NCBI GenBank assembly: GCA_934621295.1
Contig: CAKTVB010000001.1
Location: 186,001 to 250,000 of the forward strand
Reading direction: 5' to 3'
From: an uncultured Collinsella sp.
Lineage (GTDB): Bacteria; Actinomycetota; Coriobacteriia; Coriobacteriales; Coriobacteriaceae
Length of the DNA stretch: 64,000 bases
The notes under the pieces are model-generated. The model made no database searches. It was not told the DNA's origin and saw nothing but the letters and a program-made list of their open reading frames with translations. Below are positions 50,559 through 58,791 of this stretch, piece by piece. How positions within the stretch are numbered: the stretch's first letter is position 1; the number at the start of each line of letters is the position of its first letter. The position numbers and the translations under genes were made by a program.

Positions 50559-51167
50559 TTGTTCGGTATTGGATCGACTGAGCTGGCGATCATTTTGGTC
50601 TTCGGCTTTCTTCTCTTTGGGCCGGATAAACTGCCCCAGATGGGTCGCACCATTGGGCGTGCGCTCCGTCAGTTCCGTGAGACGCAAGAAAAGCTCACCA
50701 GTGTGGTGCAGTCTGAGGTGGTCGATCCCATGACCGCTGCGGTCAACGAGCCCACGCGCCCGCGTCGCGTTGACGAGGACGATGACGACGCCGATGTTTC
50801 TGCCGAGGAGGCCGAGGCCCCCGCTCGCAAGGAGACGTTTGCCGAGCGCCGTGCTCGCCTGGCCGCCGAGAAGGCTGCCGCCGAGCAGGCCGCGCAGGAA
50901 GGTGACGCCGCCGAGAAGGACGCCGCAGCTGTTGATTCTGCAGCAACTGCGTCCGAGCCCGCGCCCGCGAGCGTTGCCGCCGATGCTACCGAAGCCGCGA
51001 CCGATACCGCCGCCGCGGACACTGAGGCCGAATCCGAGGACCGTGCCACGGCCGACCTCTATGCTCGCCGCCCGCGCAAGCGCAAGGCGGAGGCAGAGCA
51101 GGCCGACGCCCAAGATGCCGAGGCTTCTGCTCAGCCCGACGACGCTGTGGAAGGGGGCGACCGATAA
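50559..51167 (+). CDS. tatA: twin-arginine translocase TatA/TatB family subunit
   Basis: This 202-residue protein has a short N-terminal transmembrane helix, a hinge (FGPDKLPQMGRTIGRALRQF) and an amphipathic helix typical of TatA/B. A very long tail follows, rich in Ala, Glu and Asp, ending in a basic cluster (RRPRKRKAEAE). The start was taken as TTG 50559 because GGAGG lies five bases before; the TTG at 50544 precedes that site. The stop overlaps the tatC start by one base. No second TatA-like gene is nearby, so this may serve as both TatA and TatB. Confidence 0.88.
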   Translation: MFGIGSTELAIILVFGFLLFGPDKLPQMGRTIGRALRQFRETQEKLTSVVQSEVVDPMTAAVNEPTRPRRVDEDDDDADVSAEEAEAPARKETFAERRARLAAEKAAAEQAAQEGDAAEKDAAAVDSAATASEPAPASVAADATEAATDTAAADTEAESEDRATADLYARRPRKRKAEAEQADAQDAEASAQPDDAVEGGDR

Positions 51168-51952
51168 TGCCCATCGGACCCGCGCGCATGCCGCTTCTCG
51201 ATCACCTGGGAGAGCTTCGTCGCCGTCTCACCATCGTGATCGTCACCATTGTGGTCGCTACCGTTGTCATGTACTTTGCCACGCCCGTGCTGGTGGACAT
51301 CCTAAAGGAGCCCATCGTCCCGTACGTCCCGGATGGCAAGTTCTACATCACCACCTCGCTTGGCGGCTTTGCCTTAAGATTCTCCATCGCCATCAAGATC
51401 GCCGTGGTCATGTGTACCCCGATGATTATCTGGCAGATTCTGGGCTTTTTCCTGCCGGCTCTCAAGCCCAATGAGCGTCGCTGGGTTGTTCCTACGGTTC
51501 TCGCTGCTACGGCGCTGTTTTTCATCGGCGCGGTTTTCTGCTACTTCATCATTGTTCCGCCAGGTTTTGAGTGGCTGCTGCACGAGGCCGATGCCATCGC
51601 CTCGGTCTTTGCGAATCTTGAGGACTACATCAACATCGAGATCTTGCTGATGATTGGCTTTGGCGTGGCATTCGAGCTGCCGCTGATCGTTTTCTATCTG
51701 GCTGTTTTCCACATCGTGCCGTATGCCAAGTTCCGCTCGGCATGGCGTTATATCTACGTTGTCATGCTGGTGGTCTCGGCTTCGATCACGCCTGACGCAA
51801 GCCCTGTCACCTTGTTGTTCATGTATGCTGCCATGCTTTCGCTCTACGAGATCTCGCTTGCGGTGACGCGCGTGGTCATCATCGCGCGCGACGGCAAGAA
51901 GGGCCTTACGGAGGGCCGCCTGGACTTTTTCTCCGACGAGGACGGCGAGTAG
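51167..51952 (+). CDS. tatC: Sec-independent protein translocase TatC
   Basis: This 261-residue polytopic membrane protein is the receptor for twin-arginine signals. Conserved features are LLDHLGELRRRL at the N-terminus, the FALRFSIAIKIAVV region and the PIIWQI-like block (PMIIWQILGFFLPAL), followed by a late GFGVAFELP segment. It forms the translocase with the TatA/B-like protein encoded just upstream (TAATG overlap). Confidence 0.95.
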   Translation: MPIGPARMPLLDHLGELRRRLTIVIVTIVVATVVMYFATPVLVDILKEPIVPYVPDGKFYITTSLGGFALRFSIAIKIAVVMCTPMIIWQILGFFLPALKPNERRWVVPTVLAATALFFIGAVFCYFIIVPPGFEWLLHEADAIASVFANLEDYINIEILLMIGFGVAFELPLIVFYLAVFHIVPYAKFRSAWRYIYVVMLVVSASITPDASPVTLLFMYAAMLSLYEISLAVTRVVIIARDGKKGLTEGRLDFFSDEDGE

Positions 51953-52143
51953 CGCTCGCACTCCGACCGCTTGATAGCTCTGCGAATACCGGCACGGGTT
52001 TTCCTGATGTGCGATGCCATTTGTGGCGTCCATTTGAAGGGAACCCGTGCTTTTGTGTGTCATGAGCACGGGTACCTGCGCAAACGTCCTTTAAACCTGT
52101 ATACTGTACCGCTTGAAAGCCTACCGATTTCAGGAGCATGCTT

Positions 52144-54726
52144 GTGAAGCTCGTAATCGCCGAGAAGAATATTGCCGCGCAGAAGATCGCTCAGCTGCTG
52201 AGTGACGCCGGCAAGCCTAAAAACGACAAGGTGTACAACACTGCGGTCTATCGTTTCACGGTGGATGGCGAGGAATGGGTCTCTATGGGCCTGGCTGGTC
52301 ACATCTTGGCCCCCGATTTTCCCGACGAGATCCTGTTCGACAAGAAGCAGGGATGGTACTCGCTGACCGAAGACGGTGAGGTTCTGCCTGCCGATGTGCC
52401 CGATGGTCTGGCGCGCCCGCCTTACGAGAGCAAGCGCCGTCCCTTTTTGCCTAATGGAATCAATATCAAGGGCTGGAAGGTTGAGAGCCTTCCGTATCTC
52501 ACGTGGTCTCCCATTATCAAGAATCCAGCAGAGCGCGAGATTATCCGCGTGCTCAAGAATCTTGCCAAGAAATCCGATTCCGTGATTATCGCTACCGACT
52601 TCGACCGTGAGGGCGAGCTTATCGGCGCCGACGCCCTCAGCATGGTGCGCGAGGTGGCCCCCGACGTGCCCGCTTCTCGTGCGCGCTACTCTGCGCTCAT
52701 CAAAGCCGAGGTTACGGCCGCTTTCGATAACCTGGTTGAGCTTGATGAGAACTTGGCCGATGCCGGCGAAAGCCGACAGTATATCGACCTGATCTGGGGT
52801 GCGGTGCTTACGCGTTACCTGACCCTTGCCAAGTTTGGCGGTTTTGGCAATGTCCGTTCTGCCGGCCGCGTGCAGACGCCTACGCTGGCACTGGTTGTCG
52901 AGCGCGAGCGCGAGCGCATGGCGTTTGTGCCCGAGGACTACTGGCAGATCCGTGGCATGGGCGCCACGGCCGACGCTGAGTTCAAGATTTCGCATAAGAC
53001 GCCGCGCTTTACCGATAAGGCGGCGGCAGAGGCCGCATTTGCCCACGTTGAGCATGCAACGTCCGGCACGATCGTCGAGGTGGCCAAGCGCTCGCGCAAG
53101 CAGCAGCCTCCTGTGCCGTTTAACACCACGTCGCTCCAGGCCGCCGCTGCCGCAGAGGGCATTTCGCCCGCACGCACCATGCGCATCGCCGAGTCTCTTT
53201 ATATGAGCGGTTTTATTTCGTATCCTCGTGTCGACAACACGGTCTACCCGCGCTCGCTCGATCTTGAGGGTATCGTCAAGGGGCTGTCGTCGGGCTCGCC
53301 GGCGCTTGCTCCCGTGTGCAAAAAGGTGCTCGCCGGTCCCATGAAGCCCACGCGTGGCAAGACCGAGACCACCGACCATCCGCCTATTCACCCCACCGGT
53401 CAGGGTGACCCCGAAACCCTCGACGGCGGTCAAAAGAAACTCTACAACCTTATCGCGCGCCGTTTCCTGGCTACGCTCATGGGCCCTGCGACTATCGAGA
53501 ACACCAAGCTTTCCATCGATGTCGCGGGCGAGCCGTTCACGGCAACCGGCGACGTGCTGGTGGATCCTGGTTTTCGCGAGGCATATCCGTATGGCCTCAA
53601 GCGTGACGAGCAGCTTCCGGCGCTGGCGCAAGGCGACGTCATCGATGTGCGCGACATCAAGCTAGAGGCAAAGCAGACCGAGCCGCCTGCGCGTTATAGC
53701 CAGGGCAAGCTCGTGCAGGAGATGGAGAAGCGCGGCCTGGGTACCAAGTCCACGCGCGCGAGCATCATCGAGCGCCTCTACACCGTTCGCTATCTTAAAA
53801 ATGACCCCATCGAGCCAAGTCAGCTGGGCATGGCTATCATCGACGCTCTGCACGAGTTCGCTCCGCGTATCACCACGCCCGAGATGACCGCCGAGCTGGA
53901 TGCGGATATGACGCGCGTGGCAGAGGGCAAGGACACGCAGGAGCACGTGGTCGATCACTCGCGCGCTCTGCTCGCAGGCATGCTCGATGCGTTGATCGAG
54001 CACAAGGACGATCTGGGAGAGGCTATCTCCGATGCCGTGACCGCCGACGCAAAGGTGGGCGAGTGCCCCAAGTGCGGCAAGGACCTGGTCATGAAGACGA
54101 GTGCCAAGACGCGTGGTAGCTTTATTGGCTGCATGGGATGGCCGGATTGTGACGTGACCTATCCTGTCCCTTCGGGTGTCAAGGTGAGCCCGCTGGAGGG
54201 CGAGGCCGGCGTGTGCCCCGAGTGCGGAGCGCCGCGCATCAAGTGCCAGCCGTTCCGCAGCAAGGCGTATGAGCAGTGCGTGAACCCCAAGTGCCCTACC
54301 AATTTTGAGCCCGATCTTAAGGTGGGCGAGTGCAAGGTATGTGCCGAGGCGGGACGCCATGGCGATTTGATCGCCCATAAGTCCGAGAAAAGCGGCAAGC
54401 GCTTTATCCGCTGCACGAATTATGAAGAGTGCCAGGTGAGCTATCCGCTGCCGGCACGCGGCAAGCTGCAGGCTACGGGCGAAACGTGCCCGGAGTGCGG
54501 TGCCCCGATCGTGGTGGTGGAGACGGCGCGCGGTCCATGGCGCATCTGCGTGAACATGGAATGCCCCAGCAAGGAGAAGAAGACAACGACTCGCGGGCGC
54601 AGCGCTGCCGGGGCGAAGACCGCTGCTGCAAAGAAGACGACGGCAAAGAAGGCAACGGCTAAGAAAACGGCTGCAAAAAAGACAGCGACAAAGAAAACAG
54701 CTTCGACAAAGAAGAAGGCTGAGTAG
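52144..54726 (+). CDS. topA: DNA topoisomerase I, type IA, archaeal-like
   Basis: This 860-residue enzyme relaxes negatively supercoiled DNA. The TOPRIM domain is at the N-terminus (MKLVIAEKNIAAQKIAQLL, later TDFDREGELIG). The active-site Tyr is in SGFISYPRVDNT (about Tyr360). Four Cys4 zinc ribbons follow (about residues 640-815), then a Lys/Ala/Thr-rich tail that should bind DNA. The core (VRSAGRVQTPTLALVVERE and LAGHILAPDFPD) looks more like archaeal TopA than typical bacterial TopA. GTG 52144 is preferred as start because AGGAG is eight bases before it; ATG 52138 is too close. Confidence 0.93.
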   Translation: MKLVIAEKNIAAQKIAQLLSDAGKPKNDKVYNTAVYRFTVDGEEWVSMGLAGHILAPDFPDEILFDKKQGWYSLTEDGEVLPADVPDGLARPPYESKRRPFLPNGINIKGWKVESLPYLTWSPIIKNPAEREIIRVLKNLAKKSDSVIIATDFDREGELIGADALSMVREVAPDVPASRARYSALIKAEVTAAFDNLVELDENLADAGESRQYIDLIWGAVLTRYLTLAKFGGFGNVRSAGRVQTPTLALVVERERERMAFVPEDYWQIRGMGATADAEFKISHKTPRFTDKAAAEAAFAHVEHATSGTIVEVAKRSRKQQPPVPFNTTSLQAAAAAEGISPARTMRIAESLYMSGFISYPRVDNTVYPRSLDLEGIVKGLSSGSPALAPVCKKVLAGPMKPTRGKTETTDHPPIHPTGQGDPETLDGGQKKLYNLIARRFLATLMGPATIENTKLSIDVAGEPFTATGDVLVDPGFREAYPYGLKRDEQLPALAQGDVIDVRDIKLEAKQTEPPARYSQGKLVQEMEKRGLGTKSTRASIIERLYTVRYLKNDPIEPSQLGMAIIDALHEFAPRITTPEMTAELDADMTRVAEGKDTQEHVVDHSRALLAGMLDALIEHKDDLGEAISDAVTADAKVGECPKCGKDLVMKTSAKTRGSFIGCMGWPDCDVTYPVPSGVKVSPLEGEAGVCPECGAPRIKCQPFRSKAYEQCVNPKCPTNFEPDLKVGECKVCAEAGRHGDLIAHKSEKSGKRFIRCTNYEECQVSYPLPARGKLQATGETCPECGAPIVVVETARGPWRICVNMECPSKEKKTTTRGRSAAGAKTAAAKKTTAKKATAKKTAAKKTATKKTASTKKKAE

Positions 54727-54783
54727 CTGATAAGCGGACAGGGGATTTTATTCCGCTTGTCTGTTGTGCGATATTCTGAGAGC

Positions 54784-54816
54784 AAGGGGCTGCGTTTTGG
54801 ACGCGGCCCCTTTTTT
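54784..54816 (+). terminator. intrinsic terminator of topA
   Basis: AAGGGGC-T-GCGT pairs with ACGC-G-GCCCCTT, and six T residues follow. Confidence 0.9.
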
Positions 54817-55148
54817 ATTGAGGAGGTATTTAATATCCTCTGCCGCGTACCGTCACGTGACGAATTTGAACTTTGGGACAAGTTGTTCGTGACGGAGACG
54901 GGACACCTCCTTCACAATCTCTTCATTAATTATGGACCCCCGTCCAGGGCTTTCAGGCCTCCTTCAAGAGGGCTGGATGGTGGCAAATTAATGCCCTGAC
55001 CTTGGGTTCATTTAAAATATGGGCAGTGTGCAGGGCTCAATTGCCTTTGATTTATGTATCACCGTTCATTCCATTTTCGACCGCTCACCAACTTGTCTAC
55101 TTTTTACAATACAAATGGTTTTGATGGAGCGCTATAGTAACTCCTTGA

Positions 55149-55167
55149 AACCGCACGTCATGCGGTT
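55149..55167 (+). other. hairpin in the Rrf2 leader
   Basis: AACCGCA (55149-55155) pairs with TGCGGTT (55161-55167), and GTTTTGG follows. It lies just before a second, terminator-like hairpin, as in attenuator arrangements. Confidence 0.6.
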
Positions 55168-55172
55168 GTTTT

Positions 55173-55196
55173 GGCCTTTTGATAAGGCCTTTTTTG
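55173..55196 (+). terminator. terminator hairpin 29 bp before the Rrf2 start
   Basis: GGCCTT (55173-55178) pairs with AAGGCC (55184-55189), and six T residues follow. It lies between any upstream transcript and the Rrf2 gene, so it either ends a small transcript or attenuates the downstream operon. The palindrome TACTAGTA (about 55207-55214) follows it. Confidence 0.7.
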
Positions 55197-55224
55197 GTAG
55201 AACCATACTAGTAAGGAGTGGGGG

Positions 55225-55713
55225 ATGGATATCTCTCGGAAGACCGACTACGCTCTTCGTATGCTAGCGATGCTTGCGGATGGCGAAAATAACCTTCTGT
55301 CGGTTAGGGCCGCCGCGGAGCAGGTAGACGTGCCCTATTCGTTTGCTCGTTCCATTCAGCATGGCCTGGTGCAGGCAGGTATCGTGGAAAGCCTTCGTGG
55401 CGTGCATGGTGGTATGCGTCTTAAGGCAGACCCCAATGATGTTACGATTAGGCAGATCGTCGAGGCCGTTCAGGGCCCCATGGTTATGAATGATTGCACT
55501 GCCAAAGGCGCCGAATGCTCGCTCATGAATTCCTGCTGCTATCATTCCATTTGGATGGGCGCTCAGGCTCTTATGGTTGATTACCTTGACTCTGTGACGC
55601 TTGCCGATGTGGTTCAGGGCACGCTTGCCCCGGCAGTGGACGCTAAGTTTGCCAACCGCGCCTCGTTTGCCGAATACGTTTCGTGCGCCGAGAAGTGCCG
55701 CCGCTTCGAGTAG
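55225..55713 (+). CDS. Rrf2 family transcriptional regulator
   Basis: This 162-residue winged-helix protein starts MDISRKTDYALRMLAML, the standard Rrf2 helix. Its cluster-binding loop holds Cys91, Cys98, Cys104/Cys105 and His107 (MNSCCYHS), close to the IscR spacing, so it probably binds an iron-sulfur cluster and senses redox or iron state. The start ATG has AAGGAGTGGGGG before it. It precedes the DNA glycosylase gene by 43 bp and may be co-transcribed with it. Confidence 0.93.
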   Translation: MDISRKTDYALRMLAMLADGENNLLSVRAAAEQVDVPYSFARSIQHGLVQAGIVESLRGVHGGMRLKADPNDVTIRQIVEAVQGPMVMNDCTAKGAECSLMNSCCYHSIWMGAQALMVDYLDSVTLADVVQGTLAPAVDAKFANRASFAEYVSCAEKCRRFE

Positions 55714-55756
55714 ACGGTGTTCGCTTCTTGTCCGCATGGATAAGGAGCAGATAAAG

Positions 55757-56650
55757 ATGAATGCAGACCCCTTTCGTAAGCTAGTGCGAGCGGAAGGGGT
55801 CCGTTTGTATCGCGACCTTCCGTGGCGTCGTACGCGCGATCCATACGGCATCTGGCTTTCTGAGGTGATGCTGCAGCAAACGCAGGTGGTGCGCGTATGC
55901 GACCGATGGCCTGCGTGGCTCGAACGGTTTCCCAATGTTAAGGCCTTGGCTCAAGCACCTGTTGCTGATGTTTTGGCTGCTTGGCAGGGCATGGGGTACA
56001 ACCGTCGTGCGCTTTCGCTGCATAAGGCGGCGCTGCATATCGTGGAGCGATTCGATGGCGAGTTTCCGCGCGACGTCTCTGCGCTGTGCGAACTTCCGGG
56101 GGTGGGGCCGGCGACGGCGCAGGGTATCCGCTCCTTTGCGTTCGATTTGCCGGGAGTGTATCTCGAGACCAATGTTCGCACGGTGATTTTGCATCATTTC
56201 TTCCCAGATGTTCCGGCAGTGCCCGATAAGGAACTGGTGGGTATCGTGGAGGCTACGTGTCCTGGACCGCAGGCGCCCGAGGGGCGCTTTGCCCTGCCCG
56301 AAGACGAGCGAGATACGCCGCGCACCTGGTACTATGCGATGCTCGATTACGGCGCATATCTTAAAAAGACGATTCCCAACCCTTCGCGTCGTTCTGCTTC
56401 GTATTCAAGGCAGTCTGCTTTTGAAGGCTCGCGACGTCAAAAGCGCGCGGCTATCGTACGCTGCCTGCTCGAGGCGGGCGAGGGCGGTTTGAGCGAGGGC
56501 GAGGCGCGGGCGGCTTTGGATGAGATGGAGGCCCGTGCGGGCCGTCCCGTCGTTACGTCCGATGTGGTCCAGTCGATTTTAGAAGACCTTGCGCGCGAGG
56601 GTTTTTGCCAGCGGCGCTCGGATGTTGACCGTTATTTCGTGGCGCGCTAG
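55757..56650 (+). CDS. MutY-like HhH-GPD DNA glycosylase lacking the iron-sulfur cluster
   Basis: This 297-residue base-excision repair enzyme is related to A/G-specific adenine glycosylase. The MutY catalytic Glu is seen at Glu36 (LSEVMLQQTQV), and the helix-hairpin-helix is LPGVGPATAQG. Two features are unusual. The Asp of the classical LDGNV/VDTHV motif is Glu137 (YLETNVRTV), and the four-Cys iron-sulfur loop is replaced by a cysteine-free NPSRRSASYSRQS region. A winged-helix-like C-terminal end follows instead of a MutT-like domain. ATG 55757 was chosen because AGGAG lies ten bases before; ATG 55736 is an alternative. Confidence 0.85.
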   Translation: MNADPFRKLVRAEGVRLYRDLPWRRTRDPYGIWLSEVMLQQTQVVRVCDRWPAWLERFPNVKALAQAPVADVLAAWQGMGYNRRALSLHKAALHIVERFDGEFPRDVSALCELPGVGPATAQGIRSFAFDLPGVYLETNVRTVILHHFFPDVPAVPDKELVGIVEATCPGPQAPEGRFALPEDERDTPRTWYYAMLDYGAYLKKTIPNPSRRSASYSRQSAFEGSRRQKRAAIVRCLLEAGEGGLSEGEARAALDEMEARAGRPVVTSDVVQSILEDLAREGFCQRRSDVDRYFVAR

Positions 56651-56785
56651 ATACGTTGGGCGGATGTGCTGGGCGATATTCGCCAGGCGTGCCGCCCGCC
56701 TAATTGCCGCTTGACCGTGTGTGGCATTGCCCGCATGATGGTGCTGACAATCCTTCGCACATGCCCTTCCGTAAGGGAGGCCTAT

Positions 56786-57334
56786 ATGAGTTTGTTTATC
56801 GAGACTCCTCAGCAGGAGCAGCTGCGTTTGCTGCGAGAGCAGCGCGAACAGCTAAAGCGCCTGCGCGGTATGTCGGAGGATGCGGGCGTTGTCAAAGGTG
56901 CCGAAGACACGTCGCGGATGGACCGATCACTGCTTGATCGGGGGCTGTTTGAGGCCACCCCAGCGTCGAGCGCGACGGGACAGGCGGATTCCCCTTCGGC
57001 AAAAAAGTCGCTGCGGGATTCAATTCGAGGGCTTGAACGCAAGCAGCGTGCGAGGATGCCCGAGGAGCCGTATTCAATCGCTCAAGAAGCGTATGCCGAG
57101 CAGCTGGAGTTTGATCGCCAGCGTACGCGGCGTCGTCGAGGGGCGGCAATAGCGCGCTCGTTCCTGGTGGTGGTTCTAGTGCCCCTGTTGCTCTTTGCCG
57201 CCTTCGTGGGGTCGTATGCATTGACCTGCATTCTCAATGGCGCGTCGCCTCAGGAGCTCGTTTTGCTCATGGGTGAGCTTTTTGCCAAGATGCAAGCGTA
57301 TGGCGGTTTAGTCATCGCGATGTTTTCCAGGTGA
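56786..57334 (+). CDS. membrane protein with N-terminal coiled coil
   Basis: This 182-residue protein has a glutamine/arginine/leucine-rich helix at residues 8-28 and a charged middle region. A basic stretch (RQRTRRRRG) leads to one strong transmembrane helix at about 122-148, with a short C-terminal segment after it. The ATG 56786 is preceded by GGGAGG. The function is unknown; it lies between two DNA-repair genes but shows no enzymatic motif. Confidence 0.75.
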   Translation: MSLFIETPQQEQLRLLREQREQLKRLRGMSEDAGVVKGAEDTSRMDRSLLDRGLFEATPASSATGQADSPSAKKSLRDSIRGLERKQRARMPEEPYSIAQEAYAEQLEFDRQRTRRRRGAAIARSFLVVVLVPLLLFAAFVGSYALTCILNGASPQELVLLMGELFAKMQAYGGLVIAMFSR

Positions 57335-57390
57335 CGCCTGACGATACCCTATAATAAACCAGGTAAAAAATCGCAGGTAAGGCGGTTGGA

Positions 57391-58791
57391 TTGGACATCT
57401 TATTGGTTTGCTGCACAGTTGCGGCGTGCGTTGCAGCTGTCGCTTCCGTGCTAGCGGTGATAGCCATGCGGCGCAATAGCCGCGATGCTGGCCTTGCGGG
57501 GCATATGGACGAGGCGCTCGACATCTTGGCGCACCTCGACGACGCTCTGCGCGAGGCCCGTGTCGAGTTGCGCGCGCAGACTCAGGCACAGGCGGCCTTC
57601 TCGGCTGCCGAGCAGCAGCGCTTCGAATTGCTTGTGCGTGCATTCCAGCAGGCTTCGGCGCAGACGGACGCCTTGCGCCGCGAAGTGTCGCAGCAGATGG
57701 GTCAGACGCGCGAGGCAACTGAGGTGCGCCTTGAAGCGGTGCGTGCGTCCGTCGAGCAACAGCTGGCAGCCATTCGCCAAGACAACGAGCGACAGCTGGA
57801 GCAGATGCGTCAGACGGTGGACGAAAAGCTGTCTCGTACACTCAACGATCGACTTGCGGCTTCGTTTAAGCAGGTGAGCGAGCAGCTCGAGGCGGTCTAT
57901 AAAGGTCTGGGCGATATGCAAAGCATCGCTGCGGGCGTGGGCGACCTCAAGCGCGTGCTCGGCAATGTCAAGACACGCGGAATTTTGGGCGAGGTCCAGC
58001 TGGGAGCGATTCTCTCGCAGATTTTGGCGCCCGAGCAGTACGTTGAGAACGTGGCGACCAAACCTGGTTCGACCGAGCGTGTCGAGTTTGCTGTCAAGCT
58101 GCCCGTAGAGGCGGGCGAGCCCATCTTGCTGCCTATCGATTCGAAGTTTCCGGGCGATGCCTACGAGCATCTGCGCGAGGCGATGGATGCGGGTGACGCC
58201 GATGCTGTGGCAGCAGCGCGCCGCATCTTGGATGCCCGCATTAAGTCGGAGGCCAAAGACATCTGCGAAAAGTACCTTTCGGTGCCCGAGACCACAAACT
58301 TCGGCATCATGTTCCTGCCGTTTGAGGGTCTTTACGCCGAGGTCGTCAACAGGCCGGGCCTCATCGAGCTCCTTTCGCGCGACTACCATGTGAACGTGGC
58401 GGGTCCCAGTACCATGGCAGCGCTGCTCAACAGTTTGCAGATGAGCTATCAGACCTTCCGTTTGCAAAAACAGACAGACGATGTGCTGCGGGTTCTCTCT
58501 GCGGTCAAAGCGGAGCTGCCGCGCTATCAGGATGCATTGCGCCTGGCGCGTCGCCAGATCGATACAGCGGGTCGCACGGTCGACTCGATCATCACTACGC
58601 GCACCAATGTGATTGAGCGTAAGCTCGGCTCCATCGGCACGATGGAAGATGCGGAGGAAGCCGAGCGCCTATTGGGGGTGACCGCGGCGCTACCTGGAAT
58701 GTCACAGGATGATTCGGTTGGGAACGACGAGGTCGCTGCCCATGTCGACGCTGTCTCTTCTGGCGCCGAGGTGCGAGGGGGTGTTGAGTGA
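57391..58791 (+). CDS. rmuC: DNA recombination protein RmuC homologue
   Basis: This 466-residue RmuC family protein has an N-terminal transmembrane helix (residues 2-24), a long coiled coil (about 40-165) and the nuclease-like RmuC domain with LGNVKTRGILGEVQLGAIL and LPIDSKFPGDAYEHL. The family limits DNA inversions at short repeats and is thought to cut DNA structures. The start is TTG 57391 with AAGGCGG upstream; a perfect -10 TATAAT lies at 57350-57355. Its stop overlaps the nth start (TGATG). Confidence 0.92.
   Translation: MDILLVCCTVAACVAAVASVLAVIAMRRNSRDAGLAGHMDEALDILAHLDDALREARVELRAQTQAQAAFSAAEQQRFELLVRAFQQASAQTDALRREVSQQMGQTREATEVRLEAVRASVEQQLAAIRQDNERQLEQMRQTVDEKLSRTLNDRLAASFKQVSEQLEAVYKGLGDMQSIAAGVGDLKRVLGNVKTRGILGEVQLGAILSQILAPEQYVENVATKPGSTERVEFAVKLPVEAGEPILLPIDSKFPGDAYEHLREAMDAGDADAVAAARRILDARIKSEAKDICEKYLSVPETTNFGIMFLPFEGLYAEVVNRPGLIELLSRDYHVNVAGPSTMAALLNSLQMSYQTFRLQKQTDDVLRVLSAVKAELPRYQDALRLARRQIDTAGRTVDSIITTRTNVIERKLGSIGTMEDAEEAERLLGVTAALPGMSQDDSVGNDEVAAHVDAVSSGAEVRGGVE

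Larger units (their letters stand above)
54820..55224. other. 400-bp A+T-richer region upstream of the Rrf2 gene
   Basis: No convincing coding frame is found; open frames at 54757-54999 and 55019-55267 lack ribosome sites or protein character. Base composition is lower in G+C than the flanks. It ends with two hairpins (next entries) and the Rrf2 ribosome site. It may hold a degenerate gene, a small RNA gene or a long leader. Confidence 0.5.

Noticed and set aside
54595..54726. frameshift or foreign sequence at the end of topA
   Set aside because: The AAG/GCT/ACA-rich stretch is an in-frame lysine/alanine/threonine tail, as known in actinobacterial TopA.
54757..54999. 80-codon open frame after topA
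   Set aside because: It reads through the topA terminator and lacks a ribosome site.
55019..55267. 82-codon open frame before the Rrf2 gene
   Set aside because: It runs through the terminator hairpin and into the Rrf2 gene in another frame, with no ribosome site.
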